NCBI GenBank assembly: GCA_005408345.1
Contig: SEMN01000133.1
Location: forward strand, 682,001-746,000
DNA from: Macquaria australasica
Taxonomy: Eukaryota > Chordata > Actinopteri > Centrarchiformes > Percichthyidae
Direction: 5' to 3'
DNA: 64,000 nt
Part shown: positions 14,310 to 26,681 of the stretch, piece after piece
Position numbering within the stretch: the first letter of the stretch is position 1
Layout: the number at the start of each line of letters is the position of its first letter
The notes under the pieces: generated by a model
The model's input: the letters and a program-made list of their open reading frames with translations, nothing else
Told to the model about the DNA's origin: nothing
Databases searched by the model: none
Translations under genes and position numbers: made by a program

Positions 14310-14910
14310 GTGGCTGGTGTAAACATTAATATTTTTTGGCCACTTGGGGGCAGCGGCAACAAGCTGTAAACACAACATGGACGTATTATCACCTTTTAAG
14401 CAAACTTATTGCTTATTTACACATACAGTAGATAGCCACCTGACAAATGTAAATCCAGTATTCTCTTTCCTTTTAGCTCTGTTTTACTCTCCACCAACTC
14501 CTGTGGGAAATATCTGCCTGCTAAATGCTCCACTACTCACCAGCTAGTCGCTAACTTTGTCTCTCTGCCATTTGGTGCTGGGCAGAAGGGTACAGTGGGT
14601 TTTTTTAGAGCTTACTTGCTGCAAACAGCTGCCTGCTGCATCTGGAAACTGATGAAAGAAGAGAGAGTGAACCAAAACAGTAATGTTGCGGGCCCTAAAA
14701 CCAAAACAATGAGATAAAATGCCTCGTAGAGACACTAAAATGCCTTGTAGGGATGCTAAAATGCCCAGTAGAGCGGAAATTGCAGAGTTGGGTGGTTATT
14801 TCCCTATGGGTTCGTCACTACAAGCGACCCCTTTCACATACACATACTCATTCAATCCACTGCTAAATTTCAAATTACTGACTATAGCAGCTTTAATCTT
14901 TCACAGCTAC
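14310..14910 (+). repeat. CACTTGGGGGCAGC dispersed repeat, copy B
   Basis: This longer copy runs from TTTGGCCACTTGGGGGCAGC through AAATGCTCCACTACTCACC and CCAGCTAGTCGCTAAC to CTATAGCAGCTTTAA near 14895. Within it, ATGCCTCGTAGAGAC, ATGCCTTGTAGGGATG and ATGCCCAGTAGAG form a short imperfect tandem repeat at 14719-14775. The ends are approximate. Confidence 0.8.
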
Positions 14911-15419
14911 ACATCTACAAAAATGTCAGGTGCAGTGCTGCCTCTGAATGAGCTCCCCAGCTTGAGGACCATTCCTCATTGAATTTCATGTAAAAAATTA
15001 GAGCGGAGCAAGTGCAATTTCATATTCGACTCCCACTGGCGCCAGCATCCTGAAATTATATGCAGTTGTGGAAATGTAAGGAGGTCAGTTTCCATGCTAT
15101 GTTGTGTATGTGTCTTGTGACGATGCAGCAGCAATCAATGTGAAATTTATATCTGTGTGATCCATGCCAGCAACAAGGGCAGAACATTGCTCCTGATTAC
15201 TGACAGGTCTTGTGAAATGTCATACTGTAGGCCGCAGTGGTATTCAGGTCTGAGAGGAGAAGCGCTGCCATTTGTCACTGTGTGACTGACACATGCCATG
15301 CCTCGCATATGTTCTATATCTGACTGTATCAGTGAGGGTGTGTTAACTAGTTCAGATATAAGACTTGAATGACAGATTACTAGGATGGAATAGATGTTCA
15401 GTAAATCTCTCTCATCTGA

Positions 15420-15965
15420 AATATATAATACTACTACTAATAATAACAATAACTATAACACTGTATTTATATAGCACCTTTCATACATACAATGCAGCTC
15501 AAAGTGCTTTATATTAAATTGTATATATAAAATATTTAAACTGAATTTCAAAGGTGGCAAGCAAAACATTGAAATACAATTAAACAGTGTAGAATAATAG
15601 GAATAAAACTTAAATAAGATTAAATAGAAATAAACTTTCAGTAAGATTCAATTAAAGGACATAGACTGCTTAAAAGCAAGATTAAAAAGGTGAGTCTTAA
15701 GGTATTTACAGAAGTTGCATGGTGGATATTTATGGGCAGGTTGTTCCACAGTTTTGGTCCATAATACTGTAAAAGAAGGCTGCCTCTCCATACTTCTGTG
15801 TCTTAACTGCTGGGACATTTAACGTTATATTCTTCGATGACCTAAGGTAACGGGAAAGAGTTTAGAGGGAGAAGTATAGTGGTGCTAAACCATTCAGACC
15901 CTTATAATCTAGCAATTCAATTTGATAGTCAATTTTTTTTAAAAGACAGGGAGCCAGTGTGTGGC
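15420..15965 (+). repeat. Teleost repeat with ATTTATATAGCACCTTTCAT head
   Basis: The block starts with simple AT/ACT sequence, then TATTTATATAGCACCTTTCA and CAGCTCAAAGTGCTTTATAT. About 200 bp later it has TTGTTCCACAGTTTTGGTCC and GGTGCTAAACCATTCAGACC. This order is a widespread fish repeat whose minus strand often gives a spurious open frame, as it does here. I see no intact gene in it. Confidence 0.7.
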
Positions 15966-16489
15966 TTAAATTATAAAATAACCGTCCAAGCATATCTACC
16001 TTTTCTCTAAATACCACATATACTTTGGGGGAATTATGAAATGTGTCACCTTGGGAGAAGAATAAAAGTTTCCCATGCCATTCACCACGCTGGAGCTCAT
16101 GCACATGCACTCTGGGTGCTTTAAATAGAAAGAGGTACCGAAAGTGTTCAGCAACAGGTACTGGCATGCCAGTGAACCCAGTGACAGTAACACATTGAGC
16201 AGATAGCAGTGAAATGGTGTCTGAACCACTGCCACGGCCCTGCGGGAGAGGCCATGGGAAACTTTCAACCTTTACCAAGGACAAAATGTATGATTGAGGT
16301 GACTTTATAAATACATTGACAAAACAGGAATACTCACTCAGAGCCTTGATTGTGCTGCTAAAAGGCCATTTTTATAATTTTTATTTTTTGGTGCCGTTCA
16401 ATAGAATTGCTCATCTGTTTAATCAGATATATGTCATCTTACTCTGTACTTTATGTATGAACTAATTATATTTTTCTTTTTCTATTCAG

Positions 16490-16653
16490 GTTGGTGGTTT
16501 GATGCCTGTGGCCCGTCCAACCTTAACGGCATGTACTTCGCCCAAGGACAACACGTAGGGAAGTTGAACGGTATCAAGTGGCACTACTTTAAGGGCCCCA
16601 GCTACTCGCTACGAGCCACCGTCATGATGATCCGCCCCCTGGACTTCTCCTAG
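16490..16653 (+). CDS. angpt1: angiopoietin-1, last coding exon
   Basis: The exon starts after TTCTATTCAG and ends in the stop TAG at 16651-16653. It encodes WWFDACGPSNLNGMYFAQGQ, then HVGKLNGIKWHYFKGPSYSL, then RATVMMIRPLDFS and stop. This is the C-terminal end of the fibrinogen-related domain and includes the WWFDACGPSNLNG signature found in all fibrinogen-like domains. GKLNGIKWHYFKGPSYSLR is characteristic of ANGPT1; ANGPT2 has NKFNGIKWYYWKG. The C-terminus is one serine longer than the usual PLDF end. The phase agrees with the exon ending at 12354, so together they give the last 98 residues or so of the protein. Neighbouring abra 9.2 kb downstream in the same orientation supports orthology. 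Confidence 0.97.
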
Positions 16654-18034
16654 TCTTTTGAACTCGCAAACTTTTAACTTCCAAACAGCTATGTAGAGGG
16701 ACGCTTCTTATTTTATCCTCTTGTCTCATCTCATTTCGCTGGCCATGGGAGTCATCCAATGAATCTTTTATTCAACCTGGTTCTCCCCCCAGAGCAACTG
16801 CTATTTCTGTGCTACTGTTGCCTCCTAACCTTTCCCCTCAATGAACTGAAAAGCAGCCATGGGGAGGAAGACAGAGCACGACATGACTCATCTGAACCTG
16901 ATTTCTGTTCCCAAGCAGATTCACAAACTTGACCTTATTTAAGGACAAATGCGTTCAGGTGCGTTATCTCACACCTGGAATTTGTGCCCTTTATGAGCAC
17001 GCTATAAGGTAAGTTTGTATGAGAATTCAAGCAGGATGTCAAACCACAATTTTCCTGGGGACCTGTGTTCTAATAATAATATGGATGACTTGAATTCTTC
17101 TGAATGGAAAGCAGCGTTCACAGAGCAGCACTGACTCTTAAACTGCAGGGCAGAACCTATCTGGAACGCTCTTAGGAGACGAATGAGAGATACAGCTTTT
17201 TTATTAAAATGTTGCTCACAGAACGCAGCCCATAAATATTACAATTGTATTATATATATTGTGTTTTTAGTATTATTTTTGTTATCCCAACTGTATACAG
17301 TATCCAAAGTGAGATGAGATGTCTTTTGTACTGTACAGTGTATACTGAACTTCTATCTGCATTATGTATAAAACACACGCTCAGTTTTATGGTGACCTTG
17401 AAATGCAAGTTATTGGTAATAGTTATGAGGGTCGCTTGCAGGATTTGCTGGCAATTACACACTAGCTGTCTTGACGGAGTGTGATTATTTTTAGAGTTCA
17501 AGATGTGAGGTTATTATTGGATTAGATTCTGGACTGAGATCTATTTGCCTTTGTTATTGGCTGAGAAATGGCTAATACCTGCCAAGGATCAGATTGTGAG
17601 TGATCACCTTAACTCTGCTGAATATGAAAAACAAGGACATTAATTCAGATGCATATAATTAGTGATATATAATAATTACAGCTGTGTGCTCATGGGTACA
17701 TATGTTTTCAAAAATACACAGAGATATACAGTGTATTTCTGAGTATAATGATGAAGTACCAGGTCATGATCCTTCCGTCTTCACAAAGATGTAAATGCAT
17801 ATATTAAGCTGATGTCCCACATGTACGAAACTCACAAACAATAAGGTTGAAGTTCATCTTACTGAATCTTATTTGTAACTGTAGAGGACATTATAAAACC
17901 CCTTCAAGACCTCTTACCGTAAGACAAAGAGCAGATCATTAAGACAAGTTACATCCAAACTATTTTTCACAGACATCAACATGACAGAGCCTCAGGATCC
18001 AGCCAGTTTCTGTTTCTCATCAATGCAGCTTTGA

Positions 18035-18046
18035 GGGGGGGGGGGG
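18035..18046 (+). repeat. Run of 12 guanines
   Basis: An uninterrupted G12 tract lies 1.4 kb after the angpt1 stop. It is a simple sequence and prone to sequencing error and length change. Confidence 0.9.
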
Positions 18047-18487
18047 CAAGGAGCTGGAGTTGGATATGAAGCATGAAATTAATGATTCCACCAAGTGATC
18101 CGTGTGAACACATATTTCATAACTTCCAGCTTCTAACAACAGAATCTACTGTGGAGTATTTACTAAAGGTACATGTGGCGAGAAGATAAAGTGTATCTGG
18201 GACTTGTAAAACTACAACTGACATGTTTATTAGCATACTAAAATCGTATAATTTAATGTGTGTGTACGTAAAACAGCTTTCCTGAGGAAAGCTATTTTTT
18301 GTTTCTGTTTTTACTCCACCAGAAGTACAATGGTGTTTTGAAGTCAAGCATAAAACATAGAAGTTAAGATAATAACCCTGGAGAAATGTGCCTTTGATAA
18401 CTCTGCTTTTACCTCATTAAATTCCAGATTTGCAGATTTATTTAAACATCTTTTGTAACATGTGGTCAGTGTTGTGTTGCTAGATTA

Positions 18488-18493
18488 AATAAA
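18488..18493 (+). terminator. angpt1: Candidate polyadenylation signal for angpt1
   Basis: A canonical AATAAA lies 1.84 kb after the stop codon, which would give a long 3' UTR as is usual for angiopoietin genes. The region is AT-rich, so AATAAA is expected by chance and an earlier variant signal may be used instead. Confidence 0.25.
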
Positions 18494-21400
18494 AGAGCAT
18501 GTGATGCACTAATGTTTTCAATCTGCGTTTAGGCTGCACTTTCTGTGCCAAATTGACATGATGATAGACATAGGTTTAAAGTCAGGGTTCCAAAAATTTA
18601 GCCCGCATTACGTCTTTCTCTAAGCAGACATGCTTTAACTTCAAAAAGCTTCCTCTCATGATAATATCTTCAACATCAGTTTAAATCTTCCAATACAAAT
18701 GCTATACTGCATGTCATGCAAAGAAAGCTTATTGCACAGGAAGACATGAGATAAATCCCATAGATAGACGGACATGCCTTCTTCAGGACCAAACCAGATG
18801 GTGCAAACATTAAAACTCCCTTTCTGCCCAGGCAGTGGAGTGGCTATTGTCTCAAGTGGTGACTCGCTCGCCTGCTTGCTTGCTAGCGGCAATGACAGAT
18901 TGCCAAAGTGTCAAACGATGCTGTCGGGACCTGTAGTGTCTCTTCATAGTTGACATTCCTGGGCCTAATCAGAGGTTAAACAAATTACTGCAGCCTGCAA
19001 ACCACTGCATGTCCTTCAGCGCCTGCACTGACCCAACACCCTCGCTGGAATGTGTGCTATAGAGAGTCTGGAGCAGTGGAGTGTGAAGAGAGTCCGCACA
19101 AGCTGGCAAACACCTATGTGGGTCTTTGTCTTTTGTTGGTGTGAGAACAGGAGGTACTGAAGACCACTTCTAAACTGGGGGAAGTTTTGTCTCCAGTGGA
19201 CATTCAGGATGTCAAGCAAAGTGGCGTTTCACTTGTCATCTCCACACGTACGCACACACACCACCAACTCCTTACATCCACAGCCAGGTCGCTCTACTGA
19301 AAATGGATCTTTTCCTGTTAACTGAGGAAGAGCTGACGGCTGGCGAGGCAATGGGACTCCCTGAGGGAGGTGGGGGCTCGAGCTGCATGCAGACGGACAG
19401 TCTTGGACCCCAACCAAATCAGATATGACAGAGTACAGTACCTGCAGTATGAACACTCGGGGCCATTGAATCCTCTAAAGAGACCACCTGCTCACATGAT
19501 AATGAATAAAAACATTGAGGGTACATAGAGAAAGGAAGTGAAAATAAAAATAGAGCATCCATCTATAGCCCTTGCTCATTCACTTTGTATCAGATTTAAT
19601 AATAAAATGCCTGTAGAATGTGCTCTTAATTCCAGTATTATTAATAAAGAGATTTGCACCAGCACAAACCATTATCATATTACAACTGAGATTGTTGGAC
19701 TTAAACTTGGTAAGCAGAGAAGTCACACAAAAAAAGGAATCCCTGTGGTGACCAGAGTGCATCCTTCATCCCGGATGACGAGACAGAGAGTCTGATGGAG
19801 TGAACATCTAAGGATTATGATCCTCTTTTGTTGTGTAGCCCTGGTGTAGCTAGAAAGAATGAATTCAAATATGAAAGTAATTTAGTTTTAAATAAAGTGA
19901 GAGGCAAATAGCTAGTGAGTTTTCTGACATGCTTGCCACTTAAACCTGACATCCATGGTAAGTTAGGAATTACAGTCACAATATCAAAGGTGTGAAAAAA
20001 CACAGTGTGAATATATAAGTGAGACTTTTAAATATTAGCATTCCCTTGCTGCCTGAGTATCAGAAGTCCTGTCAGTCAATTTGGAACTAAAAAGTTAAAC
20101 TTATTCTGCCACCAGCAGTTGGTTTCAGTTGAACCTACTGTTGCTAGTAGCAACCACCACTGACCACCACCGTTCCATAGCTGTTGTAGTTTAACTGACA
20201 TTGTTACGTCCACCAATTTGTCAGATTTTGTGGCCAAGCAAATGTTCACAGGCATCTCTTATCTTCACCACAAATGCCCTTGTTGTAGAATTATCTGTAC
20301 AGTAAGTACTCCTTTTATTTGAGCTGCTTGCTGGAATAATTTGTGAACAGAATAACGGGAGGTTTTTACTTTTTCTTCCCATTCAACTAACACTGATGCT
20401 AACTGGCGTGAAGTCAGCGTTATAGCCTGCTTTTGTGAATCCAGTTTTCTTGTTATTGTGTTTCTTCATTATGGTATTTCATCTTTTTCTGATATGTAAT
20501 AACTATCATTGAATTTGTTGTGTTTTTCCGATACTATTTTCACAGTTTCACAATTGCCTCCAGTAAAGACTTTAAAGGAAGCTGCTGTATTCAACTTTTA
20601 TTGGAAGTGCAGCTCACTACACAGCATTGTGAGGGAAGAAGAAAGCCCCATATTTTGGCTCTCTGTGACAGTGACATCATGTTGCCCGTGTTTAAATTAA
20701 TGACTGGGTCTTAAATGTTTTTATGTCGCGGGGCAATCACCAGGACCAGCAACTAAAGAAATCATCTGTTCAGCTGCATAACTGGCAGAGAATCAACCAC
20801 GAAAAAAGCAAACATTTTTAAAAACCTGCCACAGCACAGAATATGGTGCTAAAAGGGCACAAGGGAATGAACTCGTAAATTCATCAGATGTAAGTCAACC
20901 TGAAATCATTACAGTACACGCTGACATCAATGCGTGCGACTCCAAAGTCATTCTCTTTTTCACTGCAGTATACAATATTATCCCAAACCAACTGTGTGGT
21001 CTCTGCAGAATTGTTGAGATTTAGCGTTACGTTGAAACACTTCACTGTTTTTCTTCAAATGTGCAGCGCATTGTATCAAACTGAGACAATATCTATTTCC
21101 AGAATAGATTTCCAAATCTACACCAACAAGTTATCTGATCTCTGATTTCTTCAAGGCTACTAAAAGCCAACTTTTATGTGTTATCTTATTGACTTTCATA
21201 ATAGGAACGGTTGCCATTGGTACATATCAGCTATCAAGATTACTGTGGTGGTAATTAAGAAGTGATTTTGGATTGTGTAATGCTGGTTTTGAGTAAAAAG
21301 TCCTGTGGTTTGGGAAAATAAATGGAGTAGAATAAGAATGTAAACGTGAGTTGAGATGAGGGAGTCCCTCATCTAGAAAAACTCTAAAGGAGCTTGATAT

Positions 21401-22374
21401 GATTGATGGTCTGTGGGAGTGAATATGACACTTGGTGTACATAGAGGGTGTGAAGCAAAGAAAGGCTGCAGGCCCCGGCAGGAGCCATTCAAACTGATAA
21501 TAGCATGAAGGCTTCTTAGTTGGATGAAAAGAGCTTAAAAGTATCAGCTGTAAATTTCATGTCTCTTTCGGATGTTAGCAAAGGCCAAATCAGCCAAAAT
21601 AGATCCCAGAGAGACTTTAAATCGTGATAAGACATCCTGGGAAGTTCAAGCTAAAGAGAATTTACTTGTTTGTATAATTGATACAATGAAGTGATATTTT
21701 ATTTGTCTATTCCTGTGACATGTTGGAAAATTAGCACAAAAAAACAAAAACAAAAACATGGGAAACCAGTATGGAGGTCACAAAGTAGTAAGTTTGGGCT
21801 TTTGATAACGTTATAAAAGTTCATGTAACAAGTGAGAAGTGTGTGGCCAATTATTGCTCCAGAGGCTGCAGCGGTCAGAATTAATGAGGTGTGATTTCTG
21901 ACTGACGTGGCGCAAGCCAAAAGCAACATGTTTTTATAAAATCCTTGGTAACAAGAGCATGTCTCAAAACAAATAGCACACGTGTTTTATCTAACACATT
22001 CAATATCTCTAAAATACAGAGGATCCAGCCTGCAAATCACACAGAATCAACTAGAAAATCAACTAAATTTGTCCTAATTTTCCTATCAAATATTTGGAAT
22101 ATCCTTTCTGTTCTTTCACATTGTGTGACCAGTGCAAAATGCATACATCCATTCGTTGCACGTTGCATTTAACAACAACAAAGTCACTGGCATGTTCACA
22201 CAGGGGAACATATTGATATATATTCGCTACATATGTGTGGAGTGCTGAAAACACCCTACCTTGGGCATATACACAGCTACAGTACCAGCTGCATTTACCC
22301 ACTTAGAGGGGGCTCCTGTGAGCCACTACACCTACACAACTGGATATATGGCAAATGAAATCACACTCTTTACA

Positions 22375-22600
22375 CAAATACCCACCAAACTAATGCCCTC
22401 ATTTGTACTTGGTGTTTAGTACTAATTAGAAAAGCATTCTTACACACTAAACTAACATGGCCCATATTATACCTGTTAAAGATCAGCATGTAAGCATTGT
22501 TATTGCATGCTGATGTTAGCATTTTGCTGAAAGCACCCCTGTGCCTAAGTACAGCCATAGAGCCTGTAGCATGCCTATAGACTGTCAATGTTATTTAAAG
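22375..22600 (+). repeat. GCTGATGTTAGCATT repeat family, copy 1
   Basis: Ordered words are TTGGTGTTTAGTACTAATTA, ACACACTAAACTAACATGG, TATACCTGTTAAAGATCAGC, GCATGCTGATGTTAGCATTT and CATAGAGCCTGTAGCATG. They recur with changes at about 59530-59765. The family is rich in TTAGC motifs, typical of a common teleost repeat. It is non-coding. Confidence 0.75.
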
Positions 22601-25093
22601 CCATTAGAAGTTATCAGTGACACAGAAAAAACATCTTTAACATTAAACAGTGCCATTTAAAGCCTCTACATCTGTAAACACTTGCCACTCCAAAGTGCTC
22701 CTGTTTTATCTTTTATCATATTCCTTCCTCTTCTGCTTCCATCCTCTTCATCATGTAAGACATTGTCATGAAGCCTGTCACATAAATAAAAACCAGGGAC
22801 CTTTAGTTCTCCCTCAGAGTTCGTCTGGCCCCAGCAGTGCTCTCTGTCATCCTGTCGGTCCCTCTGCAGGGGACGAGGCCTACTCTCAGCCTCCTGGCCA
22901 GCCCTCACTGACCCCTGTATTGAGCTAGCTTTAATTTACTGTCTTTCCCATCTTTATTTATCAGGGCCAAGTGGCACAGCCAAACAATAACATACACGCT
23001 CCTCGGAAGGAAGTATTAGAGGATTACATTGTGGTTTACTTTTCCAGAGCCAGGACAGAGTTGTGCGGCTGGCTTCTTTGTTGAGGTCAGCATTGTGGAA
23101 GGCAAGAACCCTCAGTTGGATCAAAACTGTAGTTTAGTGTAGTTACTTCACATTATTTGTCAAGAGCCACATGTTTGACAGATACAGATGTTATTGTTGA
23201 TTAGTCCGGAAATGAAGAACATTAAATCCATCAAACTCTGCAGACGAGAAGTGAAAAACATCCTCTGAATCCTGGTTACAGCTGTTTCATTTAGTCATTT
23301 TACTGGTCCTGCAAATAAACTGACCGAATTTAAGATGCTGCTGCAATCAAGATGATAGTTATGAACATGTCTTACATGCTGGGATGTTGATCTGGTCATT
23401 GCAAGAACAGGATTCCAATTATGTGCGAGATCACCCCGAGCATAACACAAATCAGCATCACATAGAGGTCAGAGAAACAGCTTTGAGAGATCCTCGCAGA
23501 TGCATTCCTGCACAATTAATGCGCAATAATAAGGACAGCCAAGCAAAACAATCTCAGAGCAAGCGGCGAAAGGTAAACAAAGCTGCAGTAGCAGTGTAGA
23601 TGTTGAGAAGCACCAGGAAACACAGGTGCATTCTCTCCAGATTTGGACCTCCTCTGCCTTCAGTGGGGTCGACCACCCGGTCTATTTGGCCCAAATCACC
23701 GGAGTAGCCTTTGATTTAGGAAATGCACGGGCTTCCCACCTGCAGCATACGCATCTTTTTAGAGTCAGAATGAAAACCATCTGAAGACATTATTCCATTG
23801 TTGTCATGACTTTGCAAAGTTCTCTCTACTAAAGGCAGACAAATATATCAAACAGGGTGAGAAATTATATAATAAACTATGATATACTGTATGCACATCA
23901 CTGTGCTCTAATTCAATATACAGTGTGACTGGTTGCTGATTCATTAGTAGACATGTTTATGTGATCCACTGGGGTTATTGAGTAAAAACATTAAATAGTG
24001 AGCTGAGACCTATTTGTGTCCTTGTGGAGCATTACAGTGCTTCAACAATGCAATCATAGCAACCTCTGCTGGTGGACTGCCACCCTCACATTCACCCTAA
24101 ACTGTTTAAAACCAGCTAAATGACTTTTTTGCCTTTTATGGGCCCAATCCATCAAATGTCTATTTAACAATGTAAATGACTGAAAGAAAAATCGAGGCTT
24201 ATTATTCTTCCTTCCTGATAAACAAAAACGCTCTAGCTGTGACATTATTGTGTGAAGGAAGGATGAATGATTCTCCTTTTGCCACAGTCTGAAGAAGAGA
24301 CACAGACTTAGTGCTTCCACCACTGCCATCAAAATTGTTCCAGGTCCCTGCAGATCTGCTGTCACATAAAAATACAAGTGTCCTCGGGGGTAATACCCAG
24401 CTATATTTGGAAAAGGCAAATTTAGGAAAAAGCTCCAGGTGGTGCTCCACAAAAGAAACAGGCTTTGAGGGTTGTCTTGGATATGATAGATGGACTATGT
24501 GTCCTTAATGTGACTTGTTATTATTCTAAATATCCAGAACTCTAATGGAGGAAGTATTGTCTTTGTCTTGGGCTTCCTTCAGTCAGTGGTTTCTCGTGTC
24601 GTTTAAAAATGTCCTGTGGCATGGTGTTGTGGATTTTTTTTTAATATCACAACATGTCAACATGAGTGTCTTATATATACATGGTTTGCATTGTAATTAA
24701 AAATAACAAAAGGAAGCTGATGGGATTTTGTGACGTCAGGGGCTATTTGCTGTATGTGTGCTTTAAAAACCTTACAAACATTATTATATTTTATATTAGA
24801 GTGTCTTTTGAATAAAATGCTTTGATTTCACTAAATAACACTAGCCCACATGAGTTGCAAAAAGCAGTTTCATCCATGTATTATATTTCCATCCCGAACC
24901 TGAAACCGCAATGAGCCCGTTTGTCCTTGAGGAGGAGCACTAACCCTCCTCTCAGACATGTGAAACTATATATTATCATGCTGACTTGTTTTGAGAAGAC
25001 ATGCTGACGCTTGATGAGTCACTTCCACTCTCAATGACGGACTGCCAACAGCTGCAACTTCATGTCTGTGTGCATGTGTGTGTGTGCCAAGTT

Positions 25094-25103
25094 CTATTTA
25101 TAG
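25094..25103 (+). promoter_or_regulatory. Consensus MEF2 site upstream of abra
   Basis: CTATTTATAG fits the MEF2 consensus YTAWWWWTAR at every base. It lies 775 bp before the abra ATG. Mammalian ABRA (STARS) is a known MEF2 target in heart and muscle, which makes the site plausible. The same bases could act as a TATA-like element, and a single consensus match can occur by chance. Confidence 0.4.
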
Positions 25104-25474
25104 ATCAACCCCTCCTCTGCAAACACTAACATGAAAAAATAACACACATAAAAACCACATCATGTGTTTTCACATGAAACACAGCTCTTAAAACAGCACT
25201 AAACACCCCTGTCAAAGCTCAGTTTTGCAAAGCATGAAGTCTTGATGTTAATAGTGCTAATGTCATGATGCATGCTGCTCTTCATTGCAAGACTAAACCC
25301 CTTCATGCGTAAGCAGGAGATCCTCGTGTCCTCCAGGTATCACATTCTTTCCCGGTCAGAAGCTCCCTCTTTCTTTTCTCACCTCAGATTAAGTGTCTCC
25401 TTGTATCAGTGATACTCTCCGTTTAAGTCTAAGTAACATTGTACTTTTTACTCCACATACATTTATCTAACAAC

Positions 25475-25500
25475 TATATATATATATATATATATATATA
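25475..25500. repeat. AT microsatellite
   Basis: The tract is about 26 bases of alternating AT. It follows GTACTTTTTACTCCACATAC, which looks like a remnant of the teleost repeat family present at 52.9 kb. Confidence 0.85.
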
Positions 25501-25878
25501 TTTGACGGTCTTTTTGTCTGTGCACCACCTGATTAAGCTTAACACCCCCTGGTCTACTGCCCTGCTGACCTCTAGTTACAAGCTCCGCAATCTGTGATGA
25601 AACATGACTCCGTGAGGGTGAACAGTGTCAGGGAAAAGTGATCGGGACGGTAGCCTGGGATGACTCGAATACTTTCCACCGTCATGTTAGGGTTTGCTCT
25701 CCCCATTTTAGAGCTGTAGCTGCAAGCGTGAGGGCAGGAGGCAACAGAGGGAGAAAAAGTTACAAAAAGATTTGAGCAGAGAGGAGATGAATATGTTCAA
25801 GCTAATCTGACAGCTGTTAAGGAAGATCACTTAGCGGGATTAATTGTGCCTAAATTGACACATTAAATACACATAATT

Positions 25879-26681
25879 ATGAGTGACAAAGAGGCCGGCC
25901 GAGCTTCCCAAAGGAAACCATCCACCAAGAAGAACATCAAGAAGCTCCGCACTATTAGCATGGTGTGCAGCCTGACGAGCAGCTGGCAGCAGTGGGTGAT
26001 GGAGAACGAGACGAAGCAGGCCAGTGAACCCAGTGGCTGGAATCCATCTTCGCTAGAAGAACCAACAGAGAAACCCAAAAAGACATGGGTCCCAAAGAAA
26101 CCTCCTCCCACTCACTCCCAGCCAACAGAAGCTTCTCAAAATCAAGTCATCAGTTCTGGAGAGGCTCAAAAGACCTCAACTCCTCACAAGGAGACCCAAG
26201 ATGCATCCGAGACCGAGGAGGTTAAGACCTCAGCTGAGCCACCGGTTGCATCTCGCATCAAGGTAAAGCAAGTGGTGAAGACGGTGACGAGCGGGGTTCA
26301 GGAGAAAGGTGCTGGCATCGGGCTCCTGGCCGAGAAGATCAAGAAGGAGTCTCTGCCGTCAGGTGAGGAGATTGACAGGCTCCTGAAGAAGAAAAGCTCG
26401 CCTACACGCCGCAGAAAATGCTCCAACATGGTGTCATCTCTGACCAAAAGCTGGAAGCAGGTGGAGAAAGAGCAGAAGCTTGGAAAAGAGGGAGGAGGAC
26501 CAGGAGAGGGACGCACCTGTGGTGATAAATATGACAGTGGACACCCTGAGGCAGAGAAGGAGAGACTGGACATAGAGGATGCTCAAATACACAGGGCAAG
26601 CTCTTTGAAAGAAGCAGAGCAAAAAGACTCTGAAGGAGACTCCGAGTCAGCAATGACAATTAAAAGACCCTCATTCCCAAC
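25879..26681 (+). CDS. abra: Abra (STARS), exon 1
   Basis: Exon 1 encodes residues 1-267 plus two bases of codon 268. The first ATG of the frame is used; only non-coding sequence precedes it. Residues 23-39, LRTISMVCSLTSSWQQW, match the conserved N-terminal block KIRTATLVISLARGWQQW of human ABRA, followed by the conserved EPSGW. From residue 174, SPTRRRKCSNMVSSLTKSW matches the second conserved block SPTRRRKCANLVSELTKGW. Between them is a low-complexity Ser/Pro/Thr/Lys-rich linker. ABRA is a striated-muscle protein at the sarcomere that binds F-actin through its C-terminal half and promotes actin assembly through Rho, which releases MRTF to activate SRF targets. The donor is GTGAGT at 26682, in phase with exon 2. 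Teleosts can have two abra copies; which one this is cannot be told here. Confidence 0.95.

Larger units (their letters stand above)
12355..16489 (+). other. angpt1: angpt1 last intron, repeat-rich
   Basis: This 4135-bp intron has a GTAAGT donor and a TTCTATTCAG acceptor. It carries two copies of the CACTTGGGGGCAGC repeat family (about 12.65 and 14.3 kb) and a teleost repeat at about 15.42-15.96 kb. I found no additional exon. The open frames at 15862-16284 on the minus strand translate repeat sequence in part. Confidence 0.85.
16654..25878. other. angpt1 3' UTR and angpt1-abra intergenic DNA
   Basis: The first 1-2 kb is presumably angpt1 3' UTR. One AATAAA lies at 18488-18493, but it cannot be shown to be the one used. 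A 12-G run is at 18035-18046, a repeat at about 22.37-22.6 kb and an AT microsatellite at 25475-25500. No exon is supported in this 9.2 kb. A MEF2-type element at 25094-25103 suggests the abra promoter or enhancer begins near 25 kb. Confidence 0.6.

Noticed and set aside
15862..16284. 140-residue minus-strand frame in the angpt1 intron
   Set aside because: Part of it is the minus strand of a common teleost repeat, and the rest has no motif or start context.
12224..16653. Angiopoietin-2 or an angiopoietin-like gene
   Set aside because: The residues HGADFSTKD, CALMLTGG and GKLNGIKWHYFKGPSYSLR are those of angiopoietin-1, and abra as neighbour agrees.
24054..24452. 132-residue minus-strand frame
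   Set aside because: No family resemblance, promoter or splice signals, and a composition like that of the surrounding non-coding DNA.
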